Shown here piece after piece: positions 9,146 to 17,578 of a stretch of DNA of 64,000 bases; position 1 is the first letter of the stretch; the number at the start of each line of letters is the position of its first letter. The notes beneath the pieces were generated by a model, which worked only from the letters and a program-made list of their open reading frames with translations, made no database searches and was not told the origin of the DNA. The translations under genes were made by a program, and so were the position numbers. This stretch comes from Anaerococcus senegalensis JC48 (lineage in GTDB: Bacteria > Bacillota > Clostridia > Tissierellales > Peptoniphilaceae), in contig NZ_HE578907.1 of NCBI RefSeq assembly GCF_000321005.1, positions 37,361 to 101,360 on the forward strand, written 5' to 3'.

Positions 9146-9808
9146 ATGCTTTTAGTAGATCGTGAAACCATGCAAAAAATTGATAATTTTGCAATTAATG
9201 AGCTTAAAATTCCATCCCTTTGTTTGGTTGAAAGGGCAGCGATTTCTGTGATGGATAATATTAATCTTGATATAAGACAGACTTTTGCAATTGTTGTTTC
9301 TTGTGGAAATAATGGGGCTGATGGACTTGCTCTTGCAAGGAATTTACTTAGCCTTGGAAAAAAATGCTATATTTATATTGTTGGAAATAAGAATAAGGCG
9401 AGTGAAGATTTTATTATAAATTATAATGCTTGTAAAAATCTTACAAAAGAAATTTATTCAATTGAAACAATTGAGGATATGGATTTTTTAAGAGAAAATC
9501 TTGATAAAGTTAATACAATTATTGATGGAATTTTTGGTACTGGATTAAATAGGCCTGTTTCAGGAATTTATGCAAATATTATTGATTTAATAAATGAGAA
9601 AAATATCTATACAATTTCAATTGATCTTCCTTCAGGTTTTGATGCAAATGGTCAAAATAATTATGGGACTTATATAGATAGTGATTTAATTGTTTGTATG
9701 CAAATTTTAAAAAAAGGTCTTTTTGAAGATAATTATTTTAGGGATAAAACTGTCATCTGCGATATAGGGCTGCCTAAAATAGCGATTGAAAAATTTATAG
9801 AAATTTGA
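9146..9808 (+). CDS. nnrE: NAD(P)H-hydrate epimerase (YjeF_N domain only)
   Basis: 220 residues forming one YjeF_N domain, with the conserved LVERAA helix (about 28-33), the phosphate-binding SCGNNGADGLALARNL loop (about 52-67) and the DGIFGTGLNRPVSG loop (about 130-143). Family knowledge: it converts R-NAD(P)HX to the S epimer for repair of damaged nicotinamide cofactors. The ADP/ATP-dependent dehydratase domain usually fused to it is absent, so the partner would be encoded elsewhere. It follows the helicase-loader gene by 9 bases; after it comes the serS leader. Confidence 0.85.
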   Translation: MLLVDRETMQKIDNFAINELKIPSLCLVERAAISVMDNINLDIRQTFAIVVSCGNNGADGLALARNLLSLGKKCYIYIVGNKNKASEDFIINYNACKNLTKEIYSIETIEDMDFLRENLDKVNTIIDGIFGTGLNRPVSGIYANIIDLINEKNIYTISIDLPSGFDANGQNNYGTYIDSDLIVCMQILKKGLFEDNYFRDKTVICDIGLPKIAIEKFIEI

Positions 9809-9832
9809 AAAAAAATAAAATGAAAGTATATT
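9805..9832 (+). promoter_or_regulatory. Possible promoter for the serS T-box transcript
   Basis: TTGAAA (9805-9810) and TATATT (9827-9832) are separated by 16 bases, just upstream of the T-box leader. The -35 overlaps the nnrE stop codon region. Pattern only. Confidence 0.4.
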
Positions 9833-9837
9833 ATAAC

Positions 9838-10028
9838 TAATTGAATAGAGCTATGATGAGAAGTAGTAGTTAAAAATAACCTTTAGAGAGAAGATGGTTG
9901 GTGAAAATCTTTGGTGAAAGTTAATGAATCCGTCTTTGAGCTTATAAATTTAAAGTGAATGAATTTATTTCATTAAATTGGGTGGTACCGCGATAATCTC
10001 GTCCCTTTTTGGGAGGAGATTTTTTTAT
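9838..10028 (+). ncRNA. T-box leader (tRNA-Ser sensing) of serS
   Basis: The leader contains a stem I region with AGAAGTAG and AGAGAGAAGATGG motifs, the GGTGAAAATC element, and the T-box core GGGTGGTACCGCG at about 9980-9992. A candidate specifier TCC (Ser) lies at 9929-9931, placed by alignment with the valS leader in this window. The 3' part forms a terminator, ATCTCGTCCC pairing with GGGAGGAGAT, followed by seven T (about 9996-10027). Family knowledge: uncharged tRNA-Ser favours the antiterminator and switches on serS. Confidence 0.93.
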
Positions 10029-10048
10029 TTTTAAATTTAGGAGGAAAT

Positions 10049-11338
10049 ATGTTAGATATAAAATTTGTTAGAGAAAACCCAGATCTTGTTAAGGAAAATA
10101 TTAAGAAAAAATTCCAAGACGAAAAATTAGTTTTGGTTGATGAAGTTATTGAACTTGACCAAAAATTAAGGGATGTAAAAACTGAAGGAGATAATTTAAG
10201 AGCAAAAAGAAATAAAACTTCAAAACAAATCGGTGCTCTTATGGGTCAAGGAAAAAAAGAAGAAGCTGAAGAAGTTAAAAAAGAAGTTGGCGATATTAAT
10301 GATAGACTTGTTCAAATTGAAGAAGATACTAGAAAATTCCAAGACCAATTAAAAGAAAAAATGCAAGTGATTCCACAAATGATTGATGATTCAGTTCCAA
10401 TAGGTAAAGATGACAGCGAAAATGTGGAAATTGAAAGATTTGGTGAAAATGTAACTCCAGATTATGAAGTTCCTTACCATGTTGATATTATGGAAAGTTT
10501 TAATGGAATTGATTTAGATTCTGCAAGAGATACATCAGGGGCTGGTTTTTATTATTTAAAAGGAGATATAGCTAGACTTCATTCAGCAATTCTTTCTTAT
10601 GCTAGAGATTTTATGATTGATAAGGGATACGAATATCACATTCCTCCATTTATGATTAGATCTGATGTTGTTACTGGAGTAATGAGTTTTGCTGAAATGG
10701 AAGATATGATGTATAAAATCGAAGGCGAAGACTTATATTTAATCGGAACAAGTGAACACTCAATGATTGGTAAATTTATAAATTCAATCAATGATGAAAA
10801 AGATATGCCATTAAAAATGACTTCATATTCACCATGTTTTAGAAAAGAAGTTGGAGCTCATGGAATAGAAGAACGTGGAGTTTATAGAATTCACCAATTT
10901 GAAAAACAAGAAATGGTTATAATTTGTAAACCAGAAGATTCAAAGAAATTTTATGATGAATTATGGCAAAATACAGTAGAATTTTTCAGATCTCTAGAAA
11001 TTCCTGTAAGAACACTAGAATGTTGTTCAGGAGATTTAGCAGATTTAAAAGTTAAATCATGCGATGTTGAAGCATGGAGCCCAAGACAAGGAAAATATTT
11101 TGAAGTAGGTTCTTGTTCAAATCTTGGAGATGCTCAAGCAAGAAGACTTAAAATTAGATTAAGGGGAGAAAAAGGAAATTATTTTGCTCACACATTAAAT
11201 AATACGGTAGTTGCTCCTCCAAGAATGTTAATTGCATTTCTAGAAAACTTATTGCAAGAAGATGGATCAGTAAAAATTCCAAAACCATTACAAATGTATA
11301 TGGGTGGAATGGAAAAATTACTTCCAAAAAATAAATAG
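10049..11338 (+). CDS. serS: Seryl-tRNA synthetase
   Basis: 429 residues. N-terminal tRNA-binding coiled-coil arm (about residues 28-105, a heptad-rich Lys/Glu stretch), then the class II catalytic core with motif 2 around PCFRKEVGAHG and motif 3 near the C-terminus (NNTVVAPPRMLIAFLEN). The start MLDIKFVRENPDLVKENI is canonical, with GAGGAA 6 bases upstream. It charges tRNA-Ser with serine. It is a single-gene unit under the T-box leader and is followed by the terminator at 11371. Confidence 0.97.
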   Translation: MLDIKFVRENPDLVKENIKKKFQDEKLVLVDEVIELDQKLRDVKTEGDNLRAKRNKTSKQIGALMGQGKKEEAEEVKKEVGDINDRLVQIEEDTRKFQDQLKEKMQVIPQMIDDSVPIGKDDSENVEIERFGENVTPDYEVPYHVDIMESFNGIDLDSARDTSGAGFYYLKGDIARLHSAILSYARDFMIDKGYEYHIPPFMIRSDVVTGVMSFAEMEDMMYKIEGEDLYLIGTSEHSMIGKFINSINDEKDMPLKMTSYSPCFRKEVGAHGIEERGVYRIHQFEKQEMVIICKPEDSKKFYDELWQNTVEFFRSLEIPVRTLECCSGDLADLKVKSCDVEAWSPRQGKYFEVGSCSNLGDAQARRLKIRLRGEKGNYFAHTLNNTVVAPPRMLIAFLENLLQEDGSVKIPKPLQMYMGGMEKLLPKNK

Positions 11339-11370
11339 AACTTACAGATACTCATTAATAAATACTCAAA

Positions 11371-11397
11371 AAATCCTAGCTATTTAGCTAGGATTTT
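11371..11397 (+). terminator. Intrinsic terminator after serS
   Basis: AAATCCTAGC pairs with GCTAGGATTT around a six-base loop; only a short T run follows. Nearly the same hairpin is repeated at 11714-11742, on the other side of a repeat element. Confidence 0.65.
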
Positions 11398-11713
11398 GAA
11401 GGTAAATAAATCTTCAAGCGCAAATATCGAACTTCAAAAATTGGTGATTTCTAGATTTAAAAACTCAAAATCACAAACTTGCTAAGGCGAGGACAGATAA
11501 ATAGTTTAAAATTGTGCCAGTGGCACGATTTTAATATTTATCCCTCGGAATAAAACGAAGAATTAAAATTTAATTGAATTTAATTTATTTAAAAAATAAT
11601 CACAGCTTTAAATTTTAGAGTACGGTTTTATATGAATTTTTAAATTTGAAATCGTATCAGTTTATTCCTTATGATATTTCTTGCATGAGATTTGAATTCT
11701 TTTTTTAAAAAGC
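11398..11713. repeat. Long imperfect palindromic repeat, copy A (MITE-like)
   Basis: The non-coding gap between serS and the convergent minus-strand operon is filled by an imperfect palindrome. The left arm (about 11411-11495) and right arm (about 11634-11695) are partial reverse complements, for example GATTTCTAGATTTAAAAACTC against GAATTTTTAAATTTGAAATC and AAATATC against GATATTT. The arms match those of copy B at 52181-52356 in sequence and order, while the centre (about 11497-11630) is longer here. An 11-base direct repeat, AAATCCTAGCT, flanks it (11371-11381 and 11714-11724). No convincing ORF is inside. Confidence 0.7.
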
Positions 11714-11744
11714 AAATCCTAGCTTTATGACTAGGATTTTTTTA
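11714..11744. terminator. Second copy of the serS-type terminator, probably bidirectional
   Basis: AAATCCTAG pairs with CTAGGATTT around CTTTATGA and is followed by seven T on the plus strand; the minus strand reads A-rich sequence then the same stem, so it can also end the operon whose last stop is at 11742. Confidence 0.7.
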
Positions 11745-12281
11745 ATATATTTTTTTATCTGTAATTATTAAATCTAATTTTTGATCAAAATCATCGAAAT
11801 TTAATTTATAAGATTTATTTATTTGATAAAACAAACCTACATAAAAAGACTTATGATTTTTTATATAATAATCATAAAATCCTCCTCCATAGCCAAGCCT
11901 ATATTTATTCTTATCAAATGAAAGTCCTGGAACTATGGTAAGATCAATATTTTCTTTAGTATTTTTAAGTTTTGATGTTTTTATTTTATATTCTCCATAG
12001 ACAAGATCGTCAAATGATTTAAGCAAAACAGGAATCATTTTATGTTTTCCTGTAATTTTTGGGATATAAACTTCTTTTTTATCTAAAAAAGCCTCTTTAA
12101 TTATTTTTTTCGTATCAATTTCATCATCTGTTGAATAATAAATAAAAATAGATTTGGAATTTTTATAAAAATCACTTTCTAGAAAATTTTCTTTTATTTT
12201 TTTATCCCAAATTTTTTTATCATCTGGGCTAATTTTTGTTCTATTATTTATAAAATATCTTCTGAGTTCTTTTTTCATCAA
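11742..12281 (-). CDS. 5-formyltetrahydrofolate cyclo-ligase
   Basis: 179 residues. Conserved features of the MTHFS/YgfA (YqgN) family are the N-terminal KKELRRYF helix, a central FIYYSTDDEIDT strand, and the C-terminal VPGLSFDKNKYRLGYGGGFYDYY substrate- and ATP-binding loop (about residues 117-140). Family knowledge: ATP-dependent conversion of 5-formyl-THF to 5,10-methenyl-THF in the cytosol. Last gene of a four-gene minus-strand operon; its start overlaps the upstream gene by 4 bases. Confidence 0.9.
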   Translation of the reverse strand: MMKKELRRYFINNRTKISPDDKKIWDKKIKENFLESDFYKNSKSIFIYYSTDDEIDTKKIIKEAFLDKKEVYIPKITGKHKMIPVLLKSFDDLVYGEYKIKTSKLKNTKENIDLTIVPGLSFDKNKYRLGYGGGFYDYYIKNHKSFYVGLFYQINKSYKLNFDDFDQKLDLIITDKKIY

Positions 12282-12970
12282 CCAACTCCAAAATCTGTAA
12301 TATTATAAAGGTAGTCGATTTTTTTACTTTCTAATAATTTTTGGTGATATTTTTTTAAAAACCAATCTACAAGTTCGTCATCTCTTTTTACATCTGTTGA
12401 ATTATTATTGAATACATTTACAGTGGCATGGGGGAAATTATTTAAAATAATTTCCATATCCCTATCAATCATTTCTTTTGTCTGTCCCTTTATGCCAACC
12501 ATAAGGCAGGGAGAATCAAAATATTGTAAAACTTCTTTATAATTTTTAAAATCTGCTCCCTTTAAGAGATAATTTTCACGAAAGTCATTGTCGAAAGTTT
12601 CAACCCCAGTTTTAATTATTACTTTTTGATTTTTAAAATATTTTCTAATTTCATTGACTTTTTTTCTATAAATCCAATGGCATTCAAAAAATAGGGTGTG
12701 GATATTTTTTGAGTTGGCAAGGTCTTTTATCATTTTTTTGGTATTTTCTGTTAGTTCAAAAAATGAAGCTGAATCAATAACTTCAAGAACTCCATATTTT
12801 CCTGTAACTTTTTCCAAAACTTTTTTATTTATTTGGTTAATTTTTTCTTCATCTATCTCATTATCTTCTATATAATCGCAAAATCTACATTTTCCCCATT
12901 TGCAAGGTCTTGCTTTTAAAAGAACAATTTCTCTTTTATATTTTTCATCTATTGTAGAATATCTTTCCAT
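12278..12970 (-). CDS. Radical-SAM-like protein with a CX4CX2C cluster motif
   Basis: 230 residues. Near the N-terminus is CKWGKCRFC (about residues 18-26), a CX4CX2C variant of the usual CX3CX2C 4Fe-4S/SAM motif. Downstream strands follow the radical SAM pattern: VLEVIDSASFFEL, LFFECHWIYRKK, VIIKTGVETFDNDFR and a final asparagine-rich VFNNNSTDVKRDD segment. Shorter than most radical SAM enzymes, consistent with an incomplete barrel. The function is not recognised. It overlaps the BrkB-like gene by one base and the folate enzyme by 4, so it is co-translated with them. Confidence 0.65.
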   Translation of the reverse strand: MERYSTIDEKYKREIVLLKARPCKWGKCRFCDYIEDNEIDEEKINQINKKVLEKVTGKYGVLEVIDSASFFELTENTKKMIKDLANSKNIHTLFFECHWIYRKKVNEIRKYFKNQKVIIKTGVETFDNDFRENYLLKGADFKNYKEVLQYFDSPCLMVGIKGQTKEMIDRDMEIILNNFPHATVNVFNNNSTDVKRDDELVDWFLKKYHQKLLESKKIDYLYNITDFGVG

Positions 12971-13848
12971 TAATTTATCCTCCTATAATTTTTTGTTTTC
13001 ATATAAGCTGCTATAATTTCTGCTCCTAATATTATTGTAAGGGAAAATAAGAGCATCCAAACTAAAAGAGCGATTATTCCTGCCAAGGCTCCATAAATTA
13101 CTGACATATTGCTCATATTATTGAGGAAAAATGAATATCCAAAACTTGTAATAAATATCATGATGCTTGTAGAAATTGAACCTACAAAGGCATCCTTAAA
13201 TTTAATTTTTACCGAATCGTTATAAGGGGCAGCTTTATATAAAAGTGTAAGGCCCAAAATTAATATTATTGGTGGAATTATTCCTGATATTAAATTTATT
13301 AGCCAGTTAAATTCATTAAGTGAAAAAGAAGAATTTACAATTTTTAAAATATCTTCTATCAATTTTAATATTCCGTTTGAATAAATTCTTATTAAGAATA
13401 TAAAAATCAAAATAAATATTAAAACAAAAGTGTAAAGGAATCCAAATATTTTATTTTTTATCATTGAATGATCATCTTCTAGACCATAGGCAATATTTAT
13501 AGCAAGAATTATTTTTGAAACTCCTTTTGATGCTGACCAAAGAGCAAAAATTAAGGTGATAGTTGAAATTGTTGAAACAGAACCTGAATCAATTATAGAT
13601 TTTACTATCATCAAAATTATTCCCCTAATTGAATCTGGAAGTAATTTTATAAAATCTATTACTACATCCTCATTTCCCTTCATATATTTTGTAACAAGAT
13701 TTAATAAAACCAATAACATTGGTATTGCTGCTGACAAAAAATAATAAGAAAGAGAAGAGGCGAGAGTCATAAGGTCATGATCTCTAATTCTTTCTATCAA
13801 ATTTAAAATAAACTTTTTAATATTAGAAGATTTCAGCCTTATTTTCAT
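12970..13848 (-). CDS. YihY/BrkB family inner-membrane protein
   Basis: 292 residues with about six membrane helices. The N-terminal DHDLMTLASSLSYYFLSAAIPMLL stretch (about residues 23-46) and the later SASKGVSKIILAIN segment are the hallmarks of the family; conserved YGAL and LLVWMLL residues follow near the C-terminus. The biochemical role is unsettled (the old name ribonuclease BN was a misassignment). It overlaps the S9 peptidase gene by 4 bases. Confidence 0.88.
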   Translation of the reverse strand: MKIRLKSSNIKKFILNLIERIRDHDLMTLASSLSYYFLSAAIPMLLVLLNLVTKYMKGNEDVVIDFIKLLPDSIRGIILMIVKSIIDSGSVSTISTITLIFALWSASKGVSKIILAINIAYGLEDDHSMIKNKIFGFLYTFVLIFILIFIFLIRIYSNGILKLIEDILKIVNSSFSLNEFNWLINLISGIIPPIILILGLTLLYKAAPYNDSVKIKFKDAFVGSISTSIMIFITSFGYSFFLNNMSNMSVIYGALAGIIALLVWMLLFSLTIILGAEIIAAYMKTKNYRRIN

Positions 13849-15755
13849 TTTAAATACCTATCAAACCATTCTTTTATAGCTTCAAGTCTTTTAATTCTTG
13901 CTTTTGGTCTTCCAGATCTTGAAAGTTCATGATTTTCTCCGTGGAAAATATACATTTTTGAATCAACTCCGTTTTCTTTTATTCTTGTATACATTTGAAG
14001 GCCTTGTTCTAATGGGCACCTATAATCTTCATCTGAATGAATAAACATTATTGGAGTTTTTACATTTTTTGCATATTTAATAGGAGATTGATCCCACATT
14101 TTTTCCAAATTATCCCAAGGATTTGATCCAGTTTGATCTGGCCCAAAATAATATCCAATATCTGAAACTCCATAAAATGAAGTCCAATTTGAAATTGATC
14201 TTTGAGAATTTGCTGCCTTAAATCTATCAGTATGTGAAACAATCCAATTGGTCATAAATCCACCGTAAGATCCACCATAAACTCCCAAATTATTACTATC
14301 AATTTGTGGGAATTTTTTTATAGCAAAATCTGTAAAATTCATCAAATCTTCATAGTCGATAGACCCATATTTTCCTCTAATATCTGAATATTTTACTCCA
14401 TTTCCACTTGAACCATGAGGATTAGTGTAAATTATTATATATCCGTCATTTGCAAAAACTTGGTGTTCATGATGGAAAATATTTGAAAACTCTGTTTTTG
14501 GTCCACCGTGAATTGATAAAAGTGTAGGATATTTTTTATTTTTGTCAAAATCTACAGGCAAAAGAGCATATCCTCTAATTCTATCACCATTAGATTCGTA
14601 GAAAAATTCTTCAATTTTACCAATTGATGTATTTATTTTATTATCAAATAAAATTGATTTATTATTTTTATCTTTAAGGTGAGAAAGTCTATTTTCTGTC
14701 ATTGATAAATAATAAATATTTTCATCAGCAATTACAAAATCTTCAACACATCCAGAAATTTCAAGATTTAAATTACCATTTAAATCCATTGAATAAAGCT
14801 TAGACTCTTCTTTTTCTGTAACTAAGAAATATAATTTGTTATTTTTAAATTCAAAAATTTTATTAGATTCCCATCTTGCATCTGTACCTAGAGAGTTACC
14901 AAAAGACTTATCAAAATCATCTGGAGAAATTTTTTCATATTTTCCTAATAAGTCACTTTTATAAATAAAGGCGTCTTCATTTATGCCACCTTTTTCCATA
15001 TCAGTTGCAACAAAGATTAACTCATCCTCATTATCAAAAAATAAATCATAAAAAGAAAAAGTATCTTCTATTAAAATATTCTCATTATTATTTTCTAGAT
15101 CTAAAATAATTAGATCATCTTTTAATCTTGAAACATTGTTATCATTTTTTCCAATAACAAGGGCTAATTTATTTAAGTTTTTATTAATCGCAAAGGCGTT
15201 TAAAGTTTCATTTTTAAATTCTCTAATTTTTTCTAATTTATTTTCATTTTTATTGAAAAAATACAAAGATTCGATTTCATCTTTTATGAAGCCTGAACCA
15301 TTAAAGTAGAAAGGTAATTTTGTAACTTCTTTATAAAAAGAATTTTCTTTTTGATTTTTTCTTTGATCTTTTGATAATTTATCGCAAGCTTTAATTAAAA
15401 AATTTCCATTTTCTAGGTTTTTAATGAAAGATACATTTTTGTTTATTTTAAAATCAAACTTTGCTATTTCTATTGACCTATCTTTTTTATAAAAATAATC
15501 AAAATCTTCATCAGATTTTTCCTTAAATATAATATTATTATCATTATCGAAAATAAATAGATTTATATCTTTATTATCTGAAATTTTAAATTTTTTATTA
15601 TTTTCTAAATCAAAAGCATATAAAAAAGAATCATATTTATTTTTATTAAAATTTGCATTAGTTTTTAAAAATGCAAGATATTTTTCATCATTTGATATTT
15701 TAAGATTTGAATAAAAATCATATTTTAAAATATCATTTATTTTTGTTTTATCCAT
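13845..15755 (-). CDS. S9 family (prolyl oligopeptidase-type) peptidase
   Basis: 636 residues. Residues 1 to about 375 form a beta-propeller-like region of repeated strands; residues about 385-636 are the alpha/beta-hydrolase catalytic domain. The catalytic Ser lies in GVYGGSYGGFM (about 494-504), the Asp in IHSDEDYRCPLEQG and the His in HGENHELSRSG. No signal peptide is visible, so it is probably cytosolic. Family knowledge: acylaminoacyl-peptidase or oligopeptidase releasing residues from short peptides. First gene of the minus-strand operon; a TTTCCTCC complement (AGGAGGAAA) marks its ribosome binding site. Confidence 0.9.
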   Translation of the reverse strand: MDKTKINDILKYDFYSNLKISNDEKYLAFLKTNANFNKNKYDSFLYAFDLENNKKFKISDNKDINLFIFDNDNNIIFKEKSDEDFDYFYKKDRSIEIAKFDFKINKNVSFIKNLENGNFLIKACDKLSKDQRKNQKENSFYKEVTKLPFYFNGSGFIKDEIESLYFFNKNENKLEKIREFKNETLNAFAINKNLNKLALVIGKNDNNVSRLKDDLIILDLENNNENILIEDTFSFYDLFFDNEDELIFVATDMEKGGINEDAFIYKSDLLGKYEKISPDDFDKSFGNSLGTDARWESNKIFEFKNNKLYFLVTEKEESKLYSMDLNGNLNLEISGCVEDFVIADENIYYLSMTENRLSHLKDKNNKSILFDNKINTSIGKIEEFFYESNGDRIRGYALLPVDFDKNKKYPTLLSIHGGPKTEFSNIFHHEHQVFANDGYIIIYTNPHGSSGNGVKYSDIRGKYGSIDYEDLMNFTDFAIKKFPQIDSNNLGVYGGSYGGFMTNWIVSHTDRFKAANSQRSISNWTSFYGVSDIGYYFGPDQTGSNPWDNLEKMWDQSPIKYAKNVKTPIMFIHSDEDYRCPLEQGLQMYTRIKENGVDSKMYIFHGENHELSRSGRPKARIKRLEAIKEWFDRYLK

Positions 15756-15813
15756 ATTTCCTCCTCATTTTATCTTATTATACATTAATTTTTAATAAAC
15801 AAAAAACCAAACG

Positions 15814-15846
15814 TTTACATAAACTTTTAGGGGGTATATATATAAT
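15814..15846 (+). promoter_or_regulatory. Possible hpf promoter
   Basis: TTTACA (15814-15819) is followed by TATATA (15836-15841, 16-base spacing) and TATAAT (15841-15846). A G5 run lies between. Suggestive only. Confidence 0.4.
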
Positions 15847-15869
15847 ATCAAAACGATGGAGGTTCAATT

Positions 15870-16406
15870 ATGAAACTAAATATTAAAGGTAAAAACATCA
15901 ATGTTTATGAAAGCTTAAAAGAAGAAGCAAAGGAAAAATTTGATAGGCTTGACAAATATTTTAACAAGGAAGAAGAAATGGACCTCAAATTTTCTACCGA
16001 AGGTAATTTAAAGAAAGTTGAATCAACTATTTTTCTAAAAGGTGGTACAATTCTTAGAGCTGAAGAAGTAAATGAAAACTTTTCAACTGGAATTGATAAG
16101 GTTATTGACGCTTTGGTACGTCAAATCAGAAAACATAAAACAAAACTTCAAAGAAATAGAAGAAATGGTGAGTCAATAAAATTTGAATCCTTTGATAACA
16201 TTGAAATTGAAGAAGAGAAAGAAGATAATCCAACTATAAAAAAAGAAAAAGAAATAGTTCTAAGACCAATGAGCGATGAGGAAGCTTGTATGCAAATGGA
16301 ACTTTTAAACCATGATTTCTTTATATATTTAGATGATCAAGAAATGAAAACAAGATTAGTTTATAAAAGAAAAGATGGTCATTATGGATTAATTATTCCT
16401 GAATAA
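15870..16406 (+). CDS. hpf: Ribosome hibernation promoting factor, long form
   Basis: 178 residues: an N-terminal S30AE domain (about 1-100) joined by an acidic linker to the C-terminal dimerisation domain (about 122-176) with the conserved LRPMSDEEACMQMELLNHDFFIY stretch. Family knowledge: long HPF binds the 30S decoding region and dimerises ribosomes into 100S particles in stationary phase. ATG with GGAGG spaced 7 bases upstream. Single-gene unit ended by the strong terminator at 16415. Confidence 0.94.
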   Translation: MKLNIKGKNINVYESLKEEAKEKFDRLDKYFNKEEEMDLKFSTEGNLKKVESTIFLKGGTILRAEEVNENFSTGIDKVIDALVRQIRKHKTKLQRNRRNGESIKFESFDNIEIEEEKEDNPTIKKEKEIVLRPMSDEEACMQMELLNHDFFIYLDDQEMKTRLVYKRKDGHYGLIIPE

Positions 16407-16414
16407 TGAATTTT

Positions 16415-16443
16415 ACTGCTGCATTTTTTGCAGCAGTTTTTTT
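16415..16443 (+). terminator. Intrinsic terminator after hpf
   Basis: ACTGCTGCA pairs with TGCAGCAGT around a short T loop, followed by seven T. Confidence 0.9.
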
Positions 16444-16546
16444 ATTTGTAAATAATTTACATATATAATTATCTACTAGATAAACTTTTATAGAGTATAG
16501 TGATAATATAAATAAAAAATAAATTAAAAACAAAGAAAGAAGTCAA

Positions 16547-17578
16547 ATGAAATTAACAGTTGATTTAGAAAATCCTTATGACATTGTTATAGGTTCAAAA
16601 ATTATAGAAAAATTGCACGAATATTTAAAAGAAAATTATAAAAATTCTAGAATTTTAATAATAAGTGATGATTTAGTTTATAAAATTCATGGAAAAAAAA
16701 TTGAAAAAGAACTCGGTGGATTTTATTTTAAAGAATACATTTTAAAAAATGGAGAAAAATCAAAATCTACAGAAAATTTAATTAAAATTTTAGAGTTTGC
16801 AGCAAAAAATGAATATAGAAGATCTGATTTAATAATTGCTTTTGGAGGAGGAGTTGTAGGAGATATTTCAGCTCTTTTTTCTTCTCTTTATCTTAGAGGA
16901 GTTGATTTTATCATGGTTCCAACTACATTTTTATCTTCAATCGATTCATCTGTTGGTGGAAAAACCGCAGTGAATTTAAAAGCAGGGAAAAATTTGTGTG
17001 GAACATTTTATCAACCAAAAAAAGTTTTTATAGATACAGATTTTTTAAAAACTTTATCAGATTATTATTTTAAGGATGGTTTGGGAGAAGCTATCAAATA
17101 TGGAATGATTAGAGATAAGTCTATTTTCGATGAAATTTCTAATAATAATGTAAATAAATCTTATCCAAATCTTCCATCAATTATAAAAAAATGCTTACAA
17201 ATAAAGAAAGAAGTTGTTAAGAAAGACGAGAAAGATTTGGGTATTAGACAAATTTTAAATTATGGCCATACTTTTGCCCATGCTATTGAAATTAATTCTA
17301 ATTTTAAAATTAGTCATGGTCATGCAGTAGCTCTTGGTATGAAAATAATGGTCAAATATTTTTATAAAGATTTTTTAGGTGAGTTTGTAAAAGTTTTAGA
17401 AAAATACGGTCTTGATTATGATATAGATTTTAATACAGATGAAATTATAAAAATTTGTAAACTAGATAAAAAATCTAGAGCTGATAAAATAAATATCATC
17501 GTTGTAAAAGAGATTGGAACTTGTGAGATTTTAAAAATAGATTTTAATTATTTGAGGAAAATATATGAAAACAGATGA
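16547..17578 (+). CDS. aroB: 3-dehydroquinate synthase
   Basis: 343 residues. Signature motifs are GGGVVGDISALFSSLYLRG (NAD-binding region, about 102-120), PTTFLSSIDSSVGGKTAVN (about 128-146) and the zinc-ligand histidines in NYGHTFAHAIE and SHGHAVALGM. Converts DAHP to 3-dehydroquinate, step 2 of the shikimate pathway. First gene of a four-gene cluster; overlaps aroA by 14 bases. The gene for step 1 (DAHP synthase) is not in the window. Confidence 0.95.
   Translation: MKLTVDLENPYDIVIGSKIIEKLHEYLKENYKNSRILIISDDLVYKIHGKKIEKELGGFYFKEYILKNGEKSKSTENLIKILEFAAKNEYRRSDLIIAFGGGVVGDISALFSSLYLRGVDFIMVPTTFLSSIDSSVGGKTAVNLKAGKNLCGTFYQPKKVFIDTDFLKTLSDYYFKDGLGEAIKYGMIRDKSIFDEISNNNVNKSYPNLPSIIKKCLQIKKEVVKKDEKDLGIRQILNYGHTFAHAIEINSNFKISHGHAVALGMKIMVKYFYKDFLGEFVKVLEKYGLDYDIDFNTDEIIKICKLDKKSRADKINIIVVKEIGTCEILKIDFNYLRKIYENR

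Noticed and set aside
11398..11713. A small RNA gene or riboswitch at copy A
   Set aside because: The related copy at 52.2 kb sits in an unrelated context and has a different centre; a mobile repeat explains the data better, although an RNA role is not excluded.
13556..13744. Short plus-strand ORF inside the BrkB-like gene
   Set aside because: It is the antisense of a well-supported gene, has no ribosome site and no recognisable domain.
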